From Streptomyces californicus (lineage in GTDB: Bacteria; Actinomycetota; Actinomycetes; Streptomycetales; Streptomycetaceae): a DNA stretch of 64,000 bases. The notes under the pieces are model-generated. The model saw only the letters and a list, made by a program, of their open reading frames with translations. It made no database searches and was not told the DNA's origin. A program made the position numbers and the translations under genes. Positions 8,719 through 16,884 of the stretch are shown one piece after another (within the stretch, counting starts at the first letter, position 1; each line of letters begins with the position of its first letter). The stretch spans positions 124,001-188,000 of the forward strand of contig NZ_JNZZ01000002.1 of the NCBI RefSeq assembly GCF_000717645.1, in the 5' to 3' direction.

Positions 8719-10023
8719 CTACCCGATGCCCTGGCGGTCCGGCCGCAGCGCGAAGGCGCGGTCGGCGGCCACCGGGACCGTACGCTCCACGGTCCCGACG
8801 AGCAGCGCGCGGTGCCGCAGCAGCGCAGCCCCGCGCTCCCCGGGGACGATCCGCAGCAGGTCGTCGAGTCCGGCCATGAGCCGTCGGGTCACCTGGGGGC
8901 TGCCCGCCACACACCAGCGGATCTCCTCGAAGGCGAGATCGACCAGCTCGTCCCAGCCCGGCCCTTCCTGCACGAGCCGTACCCGGCCGCCCCGGTCCCG
9001 GTGGTGGACGGTGCCGAGCGGCAGCCGTGCCACGGCCGCGAGGAGCGACACGATCCGGTCCAGGCACTGCACGGCGGTGGTCGGATCGTTCACCGACGTG
9101 GAGAGGGCCCGCAGCGCGATGTCCACGAGCTGGCGCAGCCCGAACGCCAGGTCCTGGTGCAGGGTGCGCTCGGTCGAGACGGAGACCGCCGACCGCAGCC
9201 GGCGGCGCGGCGGCGCGGCCCCGCCGTGGACGGCGAGCACCGGCGTGCCCGGCACGACGAAGTCGCCGATCCGGGGGACGAGCCGCAGGACGACGCCCTG
9301 CCGCCGCGCGGCCCGGACCAGCCGCGCCGTGTTCACGTCCCGCAGCACCCCGGACCGTCCCTCGTACAGCACCCGCGCGGTCTCCGGCCCCGGGTCGTCC
9401 TCCCCGTCGGGGCCGGACGGCATCCGGCCGAGGACCCGCAGGGAGTCACGGGTGATCCGGTCGACGACCGGCCCCACCTGCATCAGCCGAAGCGTCGCGC
9501 TCACGTAGACGACGAAGAGCAGGAGGCTCGCGCCGACGAGCAGCAGGATCAGCAGGCTCTGCACCAGGGGGACCGACACCACCCGGCGCGGGTCCGTCTC
9601 GCTCTCGTACGAGGACAGCACCAGCAGCGACACCAGGAAGGTGGCGAGGAAGACCGTCAGCGTGAGCTTGCTGATCCGGCTCCGGACGAAGATCCGCACC
9701 ACGCGGGGGGTGAGCTGGCCGCTCGCCATCTGGACCGCGACCAGCGAGATGCTGAACACGACCCCGATGAAGGTCATCATCGCCGAGCTGATCGCGGTCA
9801 CCACGGTCTTGGTGTCCTGGGAGAACGCGATGAGGTCGGCCAGCCGGTCGTACGCCCCCTCCCGCTGGAAGAGCGCGACGATCGTGTCGTCCAGTTCCGA
9901 GACGGCGAGCCACAGCACGAACACGCAGACGAACCCCGCGGTCGGGGCGAACCAGAACGTGTCGCGCAGGTGCTCGCGCAGAGGGGACAGCGGGCGGGGC
10001 CGGCGGTAGCCGCGATCACTCAT
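8719..10023 (-). CDS. DUF2254 integral membrane protein
   Basis: A 434-residue membrane protein of the DUF2254 family; function not established. Four hydrophobic segments lie in the N-terminal half (FWFAPTAGFVCVFVLWLAV; the helix around MMTFIGVVFSISLVAVQMASGQLTPR, the family's most conserved block; LTLTVFLATFLVSLLVL; and SLLILLLVGASLLLFVVYVSATL), followed by a soluble C-terminal domain with RALSTSVNDPTTAVQCLDRI. The start MSDRGYRR at 10023 is preferred over an in-frame start 48 bases upstream because the extra residues are unlike the family. It is transcribed alone, convergent with the ebo operon. Confidence 0.82.
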   Translation of the reverse strand: MSDRGYRRPRPLSPLREHLRDTFWFAPTAGFVCVFVLWLAVSELDDTIVALFQREGAYDRLADLIAFSQDTKTVVTAISSAMMTFIGVVFSISLVAVQMASGQLTPRVVRIFVRSRISKLTLTVFLATFLVSLLVLSSYESETDPRRVVSVPLVQSLLILLLVGASLLLFVVYVSATLRLMQVGPVVDRITRDSLRVLGRMPSGPDGEDDPGPETARVLYEGRSGVLRDVNTARLVRAARRQGVVLRLVPRIGDFVVPGTPVLAVHGGAAPPRRRLRSAVSVSTERTLHQDLAFGLRQLVDIALRALSTSVNDPTTAVQCLDRIVSLLAAVARLPLGTVHHRDRGGRVRLVQEGPGWDELVDLAFEEIRWCVAGSPQVTRRLMAGLDDLLRIVPGERGAALLRHRALLVGTVERTVPVAADRAFALRPDRQGIG

Positions 10024-10183
10024 GGACGCGAAGGTAGCCCCGCCACCCGCCCGGACCGGGGAACCGAGCACCGCGGACCCGGGTCACCGCACTGACCACC
10101 GGATATGCGGGTGAAGGGCACGCCGAACCCCTGGTATTGTTTTCCATGTCGCCGCGGGGAACACACCGCGAACGACACACCCG

Positions 10184-10271
10184 GTCCGGGTGGCGGAATG
10201 GCAGACGCGCTAGCTTGAGGTGCTAGTGCCCTTTATCGGGCGTGGGGGTTCAAGTCCCCCCTCGGACACCA
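10184..10271 (+). tRNA. tRNA-Leu (anticodon GAG), with encoded CCA
   Basis: Class II tRNA of 88 bases. The acceptor stem is GTCCGGG (10184-10190) paired with CTCGGAC (10261-10267), discriminator A, and CCA encoded at 10269-10271. The anticodon loop TTGAGGT has GAG at 10217-10219, reading CUC/CUU. A long variable arm (around GTGCCCTTTATCGGGC) and the T arm GGGGGTTCAAGTCCCCC are present. No integrase or duplicated 3' end was noticed beside it. Confidence 0.96.
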
Positions 10272-10274
10272 GTT

Positions 10275-10300
10275 AAAACCCCACGTCACGTGGGGTTTTT
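10275..10300 (+). terminator. Rho-independent terminator of tRNA-Leu
   Basis: An 11-bp stem (10275-10285 with 10289-10299), three-base loop TCA and a run of five T starts three bases after the CCA end. It is a textbook intrinsic terminator. The about 100 bases from here to the end of the SGNH gene at 10402 hold nothing else recognisable. Confidence 0.9.
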
Positions 10301-10401
10301 CTGTTTCTCCGGCTGTGGTGTGACCGACCGCGTGTCCAGCAGCCGAGCGGCCCTCCCGCCCGGACCGGGGACGGCAGGCCGATCCGCCCGCCGCCCGGCG
10401 G

Positions 10402-11190
10402 TCAGCGGCTCCGCGTCGACGGCGCGGGGTCCGGGGGCCCGAAGACCCCGCCGCCCCGGGGGGAGCCGCCGAGCGGTTCGGTCCGGGGGCCGGCGGCGGT
10501 CCGCTCGGCCAGCGGGGCGATGCCCGCGGCCAGTGTCCTGCCCCAGGCCCGGTAGCCCTGGGGCGAGAGGTTGAAGCGGTCCGCCGCCAGCCATTCCGCG
10601 GGGATGCGGGGAGGCAGTCCCGCGGGTAGGTGGTACGTGGCGGTGTGACGGGCCGCCACGGACATCAACTGCCGGTCCAGGAGCCACAGGTAGCCCCTCA
10701 TGATGCGGTCGACGCCCGGCTCCGCGTCCTCGGAGGGGTCGAGGGAGGGCAGCCCGGCGAACACGACGGGCACATGGTGGCCCAGGCGCAGGCGGATGTC
10801 GCGCACCAGGCGCGTCACATCGCGCCGGAAGGCGATGGGGCCGCGCAGCTGCCGTGCGTCGGCGATGCCCACCGCCACCAGGACGAGGTCGGGCGTCCAG
10901 CGTGTGAGCGGATCGGTCAGCTGCGGCACCAGACCTCGGCGGACCGCCTCCGCGGTGGCTCCGGCCCTCGCGGTCACCCGCCAGGACACGCCCTGGCCGG
11001 TCAGTGCCGTCAGGGCGGGGGCGAGCTGCCCGGCGAGCGCCTCCCGGTGGCTGAGCGCGCCGACGCCCGCGGCCGCCGAGTCGCCGAGGACGGCCAGGCG
11101 CAGCGGAGGCCCGTGGCCCTCGGTGGCCCCGTGGACGTCACCGTCGGCCTCGGCGAGCGGCGTCCCTCTTCGCGGTGGCAGCTCGAACAT
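10402..11190 (-). CDS. SGNH/GDSL-type hydrolase
   Basis: A 262-residue esterase-like protein of the SGNH superfamily. Block I is LAVLGDSAAAGVGA with the nucleophile Ser near residue 41. Gly and Asn blocks are less sharp (PDLVLVAVGIADARQLRG). The final Asp/His block appears as AADRFNLSPQGYRAWG, where Asn stands at the position usually occupied by the catalytic His, so activity needs testing. No signal peptide is visible. The start at 11190 (MFELPPRRG) is chosen over the longer frame to 11349, which would run through the operator region and into the TetR gene. It is divergent from the TetR gene and probably its main target. Confidence 0.75.
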   Translation of the reverse strand: MFELPPRRGTPLAEADGDVHGATEGHGPPLRLAVLGDSAAAGVGALSHREALAGQLAPALTALTGQGVSWRVTARAGATAEAVRRGLVPQLTDPLTRWTPDLVLVAVGIADARQLRGPIAFRRDVTRLVRDIRLRLGHHVPVVFAGLPSLDPSEDAEPGVDRIMRGYLWLLDRQLMSVAARHTATYHLPAGLPPRIPAEWLAADRFNLSPQGYRAWGRTLAAGIAPLAERTAAGPRTEPLGGSPRGGGVFGPPDPAPSTRSR

Positions 11191-11212
11191 TCCCCACACC
11201 CTTCTCTGGCCT

Positions 11213-11249
11213 ATAACGGCGTTATGCGTCCGCTTCATAACAGCGTTAC
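11213..11249. promoter_or_regulatory. Twin palindromic operators between SGNH hydrolase and TetR genes
   Basis: ATAACGGCGTTAT at 11213-11225 is a perfect palindrome around a central base. ATAACAGCGTTAC at 11237-11249 is a near-perfect second copy. Centres are 24 bases apart in the 68-base divergent promoter region. This is the usual layout for a TetR-family autorepressor that also controls its neighbour. Confidence 0.8.
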
Positions 11250-11258
11250 AGTGGGCTG

Positions 11259-11915
11259 GTGTCAACCCCCAAGAGAGACCCTTCCGAGGTGCGCCGCCGC
11301 CTGCTGAACGAGGCGGCCCGCGTTCTGTCCGAGGGAGGTCCCGCCGCACTCAGCGCCCGTAGGCTGGCCAAGGAGGCCGAGACCTCGACGATGGCCGTCT
11401 ACACCCATTTCGGTTCCATGCCCGAGCTGGTGCGCGCCCTGACCCGAGAGGGGTTCGACCGCTTCCTGGTGCGCGTGGAGGCCGTTGCCCGGAACGACGA
11501 CCCGGTGGCCGAGCTGGCCGAACTCTGCGGTGTCTACCAGGCGTTCGCCCGGGCCGAACGCGACGTCTACGCCGTGCTCTTCGGCGGGTCCACGCTGCTC
11601 GGCTTCACGCTCACCGACGAGGACCGCGCGATGGGCGTGGCCGTCCTGCGCCACCCGCGCGACGCCATCCGGCGCTGCATCGCCGCGGGGCGCTTCCGCC
11701 GCGACGCCGACCCCGACCTCCTCGTGCGCCAGCTCTTCTGCCAGATGCACGGCCTGGCCCAACTGGACCACGTCGGCTACCTGGTGGGGGCGCACGGGCC
11801 GGACCGGGTCCTGGCCGCCATGATCCACGACTTCGCCGTCGCGGCCGGCGACCCCGCCGCCGCGGCGACGCGGTCGGTGGCGGCCGGACTGGGCCGAGGG
11901 GACTCCCCGGCCTGA
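11259..11915 (+). CDS. TetR/AcrR-family repressor with WHG-type C-terminal domain
   Basis: A 218-residue regulator. The N-terminal DNA-binding domain (residues about 10-55) contains LLNEAARVLSEGGPAALSARRLAKEAETSTMAVYTHFGSMPELV, the standard TetR helix-turn-helix. The C-terminal ligand domain is of the type with FARAERDVYAVLF and QLFCQMHGLAQLD. GTG 11259 lies only ten bases after the second operator, so the transcript is either leaderless or has a very short leader. It probably represses itself and the divergent SGNH hydrolase. The ligand is unknown. Confidence 0.88.
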   Translation: MSTPKRDPSEVRRRLLNEAARVLSEGGPAALSARRLAKEAETSTMAVYTHFGSMPELVRALTREGFDRFLVRVEAVARNDDPVAELAELCGVYQAFARAERDVYAVLFGGSTLLGFTLTDEDRAMGVAVLRHPRDAIRRCIAAGRFRRDADPDLLVRQLFCQMHGLAQLDHVGYLVGAHGPDRVLAAMIHDFAVAAGDPAAAATRSVAAGLGRGDSPA

Positions 11916-12078
11916 GGCCGTCCGGACCTCCCGGGCGGAGGCGCGCGGGACTCGTGGCGGGCCCGCGGTGCCTCTCGAACCCCCGAGTCGTCTCGCTTTT
12001 GATGATGTACCGGACCACGGTGCATTGATCACATTAATGTTGCGTACGTTCCGGCGTGACAAGTGAGGGGATCGCACG

Positions 12079-15000
12079 GTGGGTTCGACGGGATCGGTGC
12101 GCGACGACATCGCGATCGTGGGGATGGCCTGCCGGTTCCCGGGAGCGCTGAACGTGAATCAGTACTGGCGGCTCCTGATGGCCCCGCGGCCGCAGTTCGG
12201 CACGGTGCCCGACACGAGGTGGCGCAGGGCCGCCCTGTTCAGCGAGGACCCCCGCGACGCGTCCGCCGCCTATACGGACACGATGGCGCTCCTGCCGGAC
12301 GTGGGCCGTTTCGACGCGGAGCACTACGGAATGCCGCCGCGCCGGGCCAGGTCGCTGGACCCGCAGCATCGGCTGCTCATCGATCTGGCGCGCGAGGCGA
12401 TCCAGGACGCGGGATGGGAGGCCGGCGGGTTCGACCGGGAGGAGACGTCGGTGATCACCGCGCTCACCGAGTCCGGATACCGCCAGCTCAGCACCATGGG
12501 GATACGGATGCGCCAACTGGCCGGTGGCGAGTTCGGGGCGCGGGCCACGGGCGCCGGATGGCCGGAGACCGTCGGGGCGGTGGACGACCTGCACGGTTCG
12601 TCCGTGGCCGGGCTCCTCCTCAACATGGGCCCGAACACCGTCAGTTCGGTCTTCGGCCTGCACGGTGAGAGCTTCGCGCTCGACTCGGCCTGCTCCGGAG
12701 GTCTCACCGCCGTGGCCAACGCCGTGTACGCGCTGCGCGCGGGGCGTTGCCGTATCGCCCTGGCCGGTGGCGCGCAGTTGATCCTCACCCCCGACCTGCT
12801 CGTGGGGCTGTGCCGGATCGGGGCCCTCTCGCGCACCGGACGGTGCCTGCCGTTCGGCGCGCAGGCCGACGGGTTCGTCCTCGGCGAGGGGGCCGGCCTC
12901 CTGGTCCTGCGCCCACTGGCCGACGCACAGGCGGCCGGCGACCGGGTGTACGCCGTGATCCGGGGCGTGGGAGCCGCCAACGACGGAGCCGTCCCGGGAG
13001 GCATGCGTCCGCAGGCGGCCGGTCAGCTGCGCGCCCTGCGAAGGGCCTACCGTGACGCGGGCCTGGCCCCGGACTCCGTGGGCTACCTGGAGGCGCACGG
13101 GACCGGGACGGAGGTCGGTGATCCCGTCGAGCGGGACGCCCTGCGGCAACTGCGGGCGGGGTGGCACGCCCCGGCCCATCTCGGCGCCGTGAAGGCGGTC
13201 CTGGGACACTCGCTCGCGGCGGCGGGGATGGCCGGACTCATCAAGACGGTCCTCGCGGTGCACCGGGGCGTGATACCTCCGCAACCGCCGTTCGAGCCGG
13301 CGGAGCCCGCCGCACTCCGGGCCGCCGGTCTGGTCGTTCCCCGGGCGCCGACCGAGTGGGGCGGCGCGGGGCAGCCGCGCCGGGCGGGGGTGAGCGCGTT
13401 CGGATTCGGCGGTATGGGGGTGCACCTGGTGGTGGAGGAGCGGCCCACGCCCCTGGCGGCGGACCCCGGACCCACGGCCGCCGCCTCGGCGGAGCGGGGG
13501 GAGCGACTGCTGGTGCTCGACGCCCGCGACCGGGCCGGGCTGGCCCGCCACGCCCGGGAGGTGGCCCACACCATCGAGGCCGACGGACTGTCGGTGGCCC
13601 GGGTGGCGGACACCCTGGCGCGGCGCACCCCCCTCACGGAGCGCCTGGCCGTGGTGGCCCAGGACGCCGCGGCCGCCGCCGACGCGCTTCTGTCGGCGGC
13701 GGCGGCCCTGGAAGCGGGCCGCACCGGAGAACTCGGCCCCGGGCTGGCGGCCGGTACGGCGCCTGTCGGCGGATGGTCCGCCGACACCGTGCCGGCGGCC
13801 CCGGCGGCACCGGGCCGGGGCGGCGCGGTACCGCCGGCCGACCTCGCGCTGCGGGCCGTCACCGGGCAGGGGCTTCGCGCGGCGCCGGGGCCGCTCGGCC
13901 CGTGCACGCTGCCGCCGAGCCCCCTCGCTCCCCGCCACCACTGGGTGGTGGACCTGTCGGCCCGGGACCTCGGGGAGGCCCCGGACCCGGTCAACGCCCC
14001 CGTCCGCCGGGCAGCCGGGGACGGGCGCCGCGGGCCGGTCCCCGACGGCCCGGCCGCGGGGGACGGGCCCGCGGCGTCGATCGTGCTCGAAGAGGTCTCG
14101 CGCACGAGCGTTCTCCCCCTCCACGAGCTGAACCGCCGGATGGTGCTGACGAGCGATCTCGGGTTCGACTCCCTCATGCTCCAGGAGCTGGAGGCCGGCC
14201 TCGGCAAGAGAGTCCCGGGCTTCACCACCGACGAGATGTACGCGACCGGCCTGACCGTCGAGCGGCTGATCACGCTGGTCGACGCCCACGGGGCGCCGGC
14301 CCCGGGTGCCGGTGCGCCACCGCTCCGCCCGGCCCGGACGGAGGAGGACGCCGCACAGCCCGAGCCGTTCACGTCCGAGGAGCCGGAGCGCTGGAGCGCG
14401 GCGACCGCGCGCATCGACGACTTCCCGGAGGTGGCCCGCTTCGAGGAGCGGGCGGACGCCCTCCTCCGCGGCGGCGCCGACTTCCCGTACTTCCGGGTCC
14501 ACGAGGGAAAGATCCTGGACAGGACCATGGTCGGGGGCCGGGAGTTCCTCTCCTTCGGGAGCTACAACTACCTCGGCCTGTCGGGTCATCCGGAGGTCGG
14601 CGAGGCCGCGCGCCGTGCGGTGGACCGGTACGGCACGTCGGTCTCGGCGAGCAGGGTGCTGTCCGGTGAGCGGGAGCTGACCGTACGACTGGAGCGGACG
14701 CTCTCCGATTTCCTCGGGGTGGAGGACTGCCTCGTCCTGGTGAGCGGCTACTCCACCAACGTGACGGCGCTGGGGCACCTCCTCGGACCGGACGACCTGG
14801 TGCTGCACGACGCGCTCGCGCACAACAGCATCCTGCGGGGCTGCGCGCTGTCGGGAGCGGCGCGGCGTCCCTTCGCGCACAACGACACGGCTGAACTGGA
14901 GCGCTTGCTCCGTGCCAACCGGGCCCGGTACCGGAGGGTGCTCATCGTGGTCGAGGGCGCCTACAGCATGGACGGCGACCTGGTGGACCTGCCTGCCGTC

Positions 15001-15606
15001 ATCGAACTGAAGAAGCGTTACGGCGCCCTGCTGATGGTGGACGAGGCGCACAGCGTCGGCACGGTGGGGGAGTACGGGCGCGGTGTGGGCGAGTTCTTCG
15101 GGGTCGAGCGTTGCGACGTCGACCTGTGGATGGGCACGCTCTCCAAGGCGTTCGCCAGTTGCGGAGGGTACCTGGGCGGCTCGGCGCGGACGGTGCGCTG
15201 GCTGCGCCACACGCTGCCCGGCTTCGTCTACAGCGTCGGGCTGAGTCCGGCCAACGCCGCCGCGGCGCTGGCGGCGGCCGGACTGATCGTCGCGGAGCCC
15301 GGGCGGGTACGGGCCCTGCGGCGCAACGCGGAGCTCTTCCGGGACCTGGCCCTGGCGGCCGGTCTGCCGATCGGGACCAGCCGGCACACGCCGATCGTGC
15401 CGTGTGTCCTCGGGGACTCGGACCGGACGCTGCGCGTCGCCGACCGCGTCTACGCCAGGGGGGTCATCGCCGACGCGATCTTCCATCCGGCGGTCGAGGA
15501 GGGGCAGGCGCGGCTGCGGTTCTTCCTCACCAGTGAGCACCGTGCGGACGACATCGGCCGTGCGGTGCGCGTCCTGGCCGAGGAGGTGGCGTCCAGCGGT
15601 GGCTGA
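12079..15606 (+). CDS. AT-less polyketide synthase: ketosynthase - carrier protein - AONS-type PLP domain
   Basis: A 1175-residue three-domain enzyme. Residues 1-450 are a type I ketosynthase with Cys205 (DSACSGG), His340 (EAHGTGT) and His377 (AVLGHS). Residues about 460-630 match the post-KS linker seen in trans-AT synthases (LLVLDARDRAGLARHAREVA, then RLAVVAQDAAAAADALL), ending with LPPSPLAPRHHWV. A carrier domain has its phosphopantetheine serine at 698 (DLGFDSLM). Residues about 775-1170 are an alpha-oxoamine synthase (AONS/KBL/SPT family) with DEAHSVG and the PLP lysine at 1023 (TLSKAF). No acyltransferase is present, so the FabD-like protein at 24393 probably loads it in trans. Expected chemistry is one elongation, then decarboxylative condensation of the acyl chain with an amino acid, giving an alpha-aminoketone. 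GTG 12079 follows GTGAGGGG. Confidence 0.85.
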   Translation: MGSTGSVRDDIAIVGMACRFPGALNVNQYWRLLMAPRPQFGTVPDTRWRRAALFSEDPRDASAAYTDTMALLPDVGRFDAEHYGMPPRRARSLDPQHRLLIDLAREAIQDAGWEAGGFDREETSVITALTESGYRQLSTMGIRMRQLAGGEFGARATGAGWPETVGAVDDLHGSSVAGLLLNMGPNTVSSVFGLHGESFALDSACSGGLTAVANAVYALRAGRCRIALAGGAQLILTPDLLVGLCRIGALSRTGRCLPFGAQADGFVLGEGAGLLVLRPLADAQAAGDRVYAVIRGVGAANDGAVPGGMRPQAAGQLRALRRAYRDAGLAPDSVGYLEAHGTGTEVGDPVERDALRQLRAGWHAPAHLGAVKAVLGHSLAAAGMAGLIKTVLAVHRGVIPPQPPFEPAEPAALRAAGLVVPRAPTEWGGAGQPRRAGVSAFGFGGMGVHLVVEERPTPLAADPGPTAAASAERGERLLVLDARDRAGLARHAREVAHTIEADGLSVARVADTLARRTPLTERLAVVAQDAAAAADALLSAAAALEAGRTGELGPGLAAGTAPVGGWSADTVPAAPAAPGRGGAVPPADLALRAVTGQGLRAAPGPLGPCTLPPSPLAPRHHWVVDLSARDLGEAPDPVNAPVRRAAGDGRRGPVPDGPAAGDGPAASIVLEEVSRTSVLPLHELNRRMVLTSDLGFDSLMLQELEAGLGKRVPGFTTDEMYATGLTVERLITLVDAHGAPAPGAGAPPLRPARTEEDAAQPEPFTSEEPERWSAATARIDDFPEVARFEERADALLRGGADFPYFRVHEGKILDRTMVGGREFLSFGSYNYLGLSGHPEVGEAARRAVDRYGTSVSASRVLSGERELTVRLERTLSDFLGVEDCLVLVSGYSTNVTALGHLLGPDDLVLHDALAHNSILRGCALSGAARRPFAHNDTAELERLLRANRARYRRVLIVVEGAYSMDGDLVDLPAVIELKKRYGALLMVDEAHSVGTVGEYGRGVGEFFGVERCDVDLWMGTLSKAFASCGGYLGGSARTVRWLRHTLPGFVYSVGLSPANAAAALAAAGLIVAEPGRVRALRRNAELFRDLALAAGLPIGTSRHTPIVPCVLGDSDRTLRVADRVYARGVIADAIFHPAVEEGQARLRFFLTSEHRADDIGRAVRVLAEEVASSGG

Positions 15607-15658
15607 CGTCGTCGGCCGGGCGCGGAGAGCCGTCCGCGGGTTCCGTGGGGCGCCTGCC

Positions 15659-16213
15659 TCAGAACAGCGTCCGCTCGACGCGCAGCAGTGCGGCCGACTG
15701 CCCGTGCGCGCCGCTGCCGGTGGGGGCCGGGCCGCCACCGGGGGGTTCCCCGGCGCCGGCGCTCGGCCGGGCGAGGAGGTAGGCGATGAGCTCGGCCTCC
15801 TGTTCCTGCACGTCGTCATAGGTGGTGCGCTGCAGCATGTCCCGCACGAGATCGGGGTCGATGTTGGGGAAGAGCGAGCGGGCGCTCGCCTCGTCCAGCC
15901 AGCCCGCCCCTCGGTGGCAGCAGATGATGTGGCCCAGTTCGTGCAGGATGATGTGGTCCTGATGGGCGCTGTTGGTGTTGGCGTCGTAGAAGATCAGGTC
16001 CTCGTCGCAGGCGGCCACCCACATGCCGCAGGGGTGGCAGGCGGGCATGCGCATCCGGATCAGCTTGATGGGGCGGTTGCGGATCTCGCCGAGGTGGCGG
16101 CAGAGCTCGGAGACCCCCGCTCCCGCCGGAAGCCCGAGTTCGGCTATACGCCGTGCGCCGTCCTTGCGGAGCCTCCTGAGCTGGCTGCGCCGCTTGCGGT
16201 CCGAGGCCCTCAT
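15659..16213 (-). CDS. ImmA/IrrE-like metallopeptidase-domain protein
   Basis: A 184-residue protein with a zincin motif HELGH inside IILHELGHIICCHRG, in the middle of the protein, as in ImmA/IrrE-type peptidases that cleave XRE-type repressors. The N terminus is basic (MRASDRKRRSQLRRLRKDG) and the C terminus is Gly/Pro-rich. It overlaps the XRE gene by four bases (ATGA read on the minus strand), so the two are made together. The pairing with an XRE regulator and a nearby MAB_1171c-type membrane protein recurs in actinobacteria. It may proteolytically control the partner regulator, or be a toxin-like component; neither is shown. Confidence 0.78.
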   Translation of the reverse strand: MRASDRKRRSQLRRLRKDGARRIAELGLPAGAGVSELCRHLGEIRNRPIKLIRMRMPACHPCGMWVAACDEDLIFYDANTNSAHQDHIILHELGHIICCHRGAGWLDEASARSLFPNIDPDLVRDMLQRTTYDDVQEQEAELIAYLLARPSAGAGEPPGGGPAPTGSGAHGQSAALLRVERTLF

Positions 16214-16650
16214 TCGGCCTCCGCGAGGTCGGTGACCGGCGGCAGCCCCTGCATCTTGCGGTACTGGTCCATGACCGCCATGACGGCCTGAAGGCTCTCC
16301 TTCTCCATGCCGGCGGCGCGCATGGCCACGGAACGGACGCCGGCCTGCCGGAGGGCCTCGATGGCGGCGACCTCGGACAGAACGGATTCCGCGACCTTGT
16401 CGTCGAAGAAGTACGCGACGGAGACACCGAAGAACCGGGACAGAGCGGCCAGGAGGTCGGGCGAGGGGTTGGAACGCGCGCCCGTCCGCAGCTGCGACAA
16501 GTACACGCCGCCGACCTTGAGCGCCGGATTGATCTGCTTCAGCTCCCCCGCGACCTCGGCGTTCGTCCAGGTCTTGCCCTTGGGACGCACCGACCTGAAG
16601 AGGTCGTCCAGGCGTATGGCCAGGACGGGACGTTCATCTGTTTTCGACAC
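16210..16650 (-). CDS. XRE-family transcriptional regulator
   Basis: A 146-residue regulator with an N-terminal helix-turn-helix (WTNAEVAGELKQINPALKVGGVYLSQLRTGARSNPSPDLLAALSRFFGVSVAYFFDD), followed by a C-terminal segment resembling other actinobacterial single-HTH regulators (SEVAAIEALRQAGVRSVAMRAAGMEKESLQAVMAVMDQYRKMQGLPP). GTG 16650 is preceded by GGAAGGAG. It is co-transcribed with the downstream metallopeptidase-like gene and divergent from the first LuxR-type regulator. The shared upstream region carries repeated CTGTCAGTT elements. Confidence 0.85.
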   Translation of the reverse strand: MSKTDERPVLAIRLDDLFRSVRPKGKTWTNAEVAGELKQINPALKVGGVYLSQLRTGARSNPSPDLLAALSRFFGVSVAYFFDDKVAESVLSEVAAIEALRQAGVRSVAMRAAGMEKESLQAVMAVMDQYRKMQGLPPVTDLAEAE

Positions 16651-16884
16651 CGATCATCTCCTTCCGCCGAAGTAGTTTAGCGGACAGTTACTCACCAGTT
16701 TCCCGGATTAGCTGTCAGTTGACAATCCGATGAGATTCCGCCAATCTTGGGCCAGCGAGTAACTGTCAGTTAACTCCCTTGTCGGGGGCGGAAGTTGACA
16801 GTCGACCGGGAGGGCCAGGGGAGCCGTCACGGGGTGGGCCGGACGAGGGAGCGCTCGTCGGCGGCGCAACAGGGGGAAAGCACA
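16651..16884. promoter_or_regulatory. Divergent promoter region with repeated CTGTCAGTT elements
   Basis: 234 bases separate the XRE and first LuxR-type genes. CTGTCAGTTGAC lies at 16712-16723 and CTGTCAGTTAAC at 16763-16774, 51 bases apart. The second is part of TAACTGTCAGTTA, a palindrome around one central base, and extends as GTCAGTTAACTCCC (16765-16778). A related GACAGTTACTC is at 16684. The region is visibly more AT-rich than its surroundings. The same core recurs upstream of the P450/ACP operon and, as a perfect palindrome, upstream of the exporter. Confidence 0.65.

Noticed and set aside
10184..10271. tRNA-Leu as attachment site of an integrative element
   Set aside because: No integrase follows and no direct repeat of the tRNA 3' end was noticed in the window; the terminator directly after it is intact.
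12025..12050. Sigma-70-like promoter (TTGATC ... TACGTT) upstream of the AONS protein
   Set aside because: Spacing of 14 bases is too short and the -10 hexamer is weak; I could not support a specific start site.
14400..15606. AONS domain as 5-aminolevulinate synthase for a C5N unit
   Set aside because: The domain is fused to KS-ACP and there is no separate amide synthetase or acyl-CoA ligase of the C5N type nearby; acyl-ACP substrate is more likely.
12034..15819. 1261-codon open frame on the minus strand across the KS-ACP-AONS gene
   Set aside because: Arg/Gly/Pro-rich shadow of a high-GC coding strand with no domain; the plus strand encodes three recognisable domains with catalytic residues.
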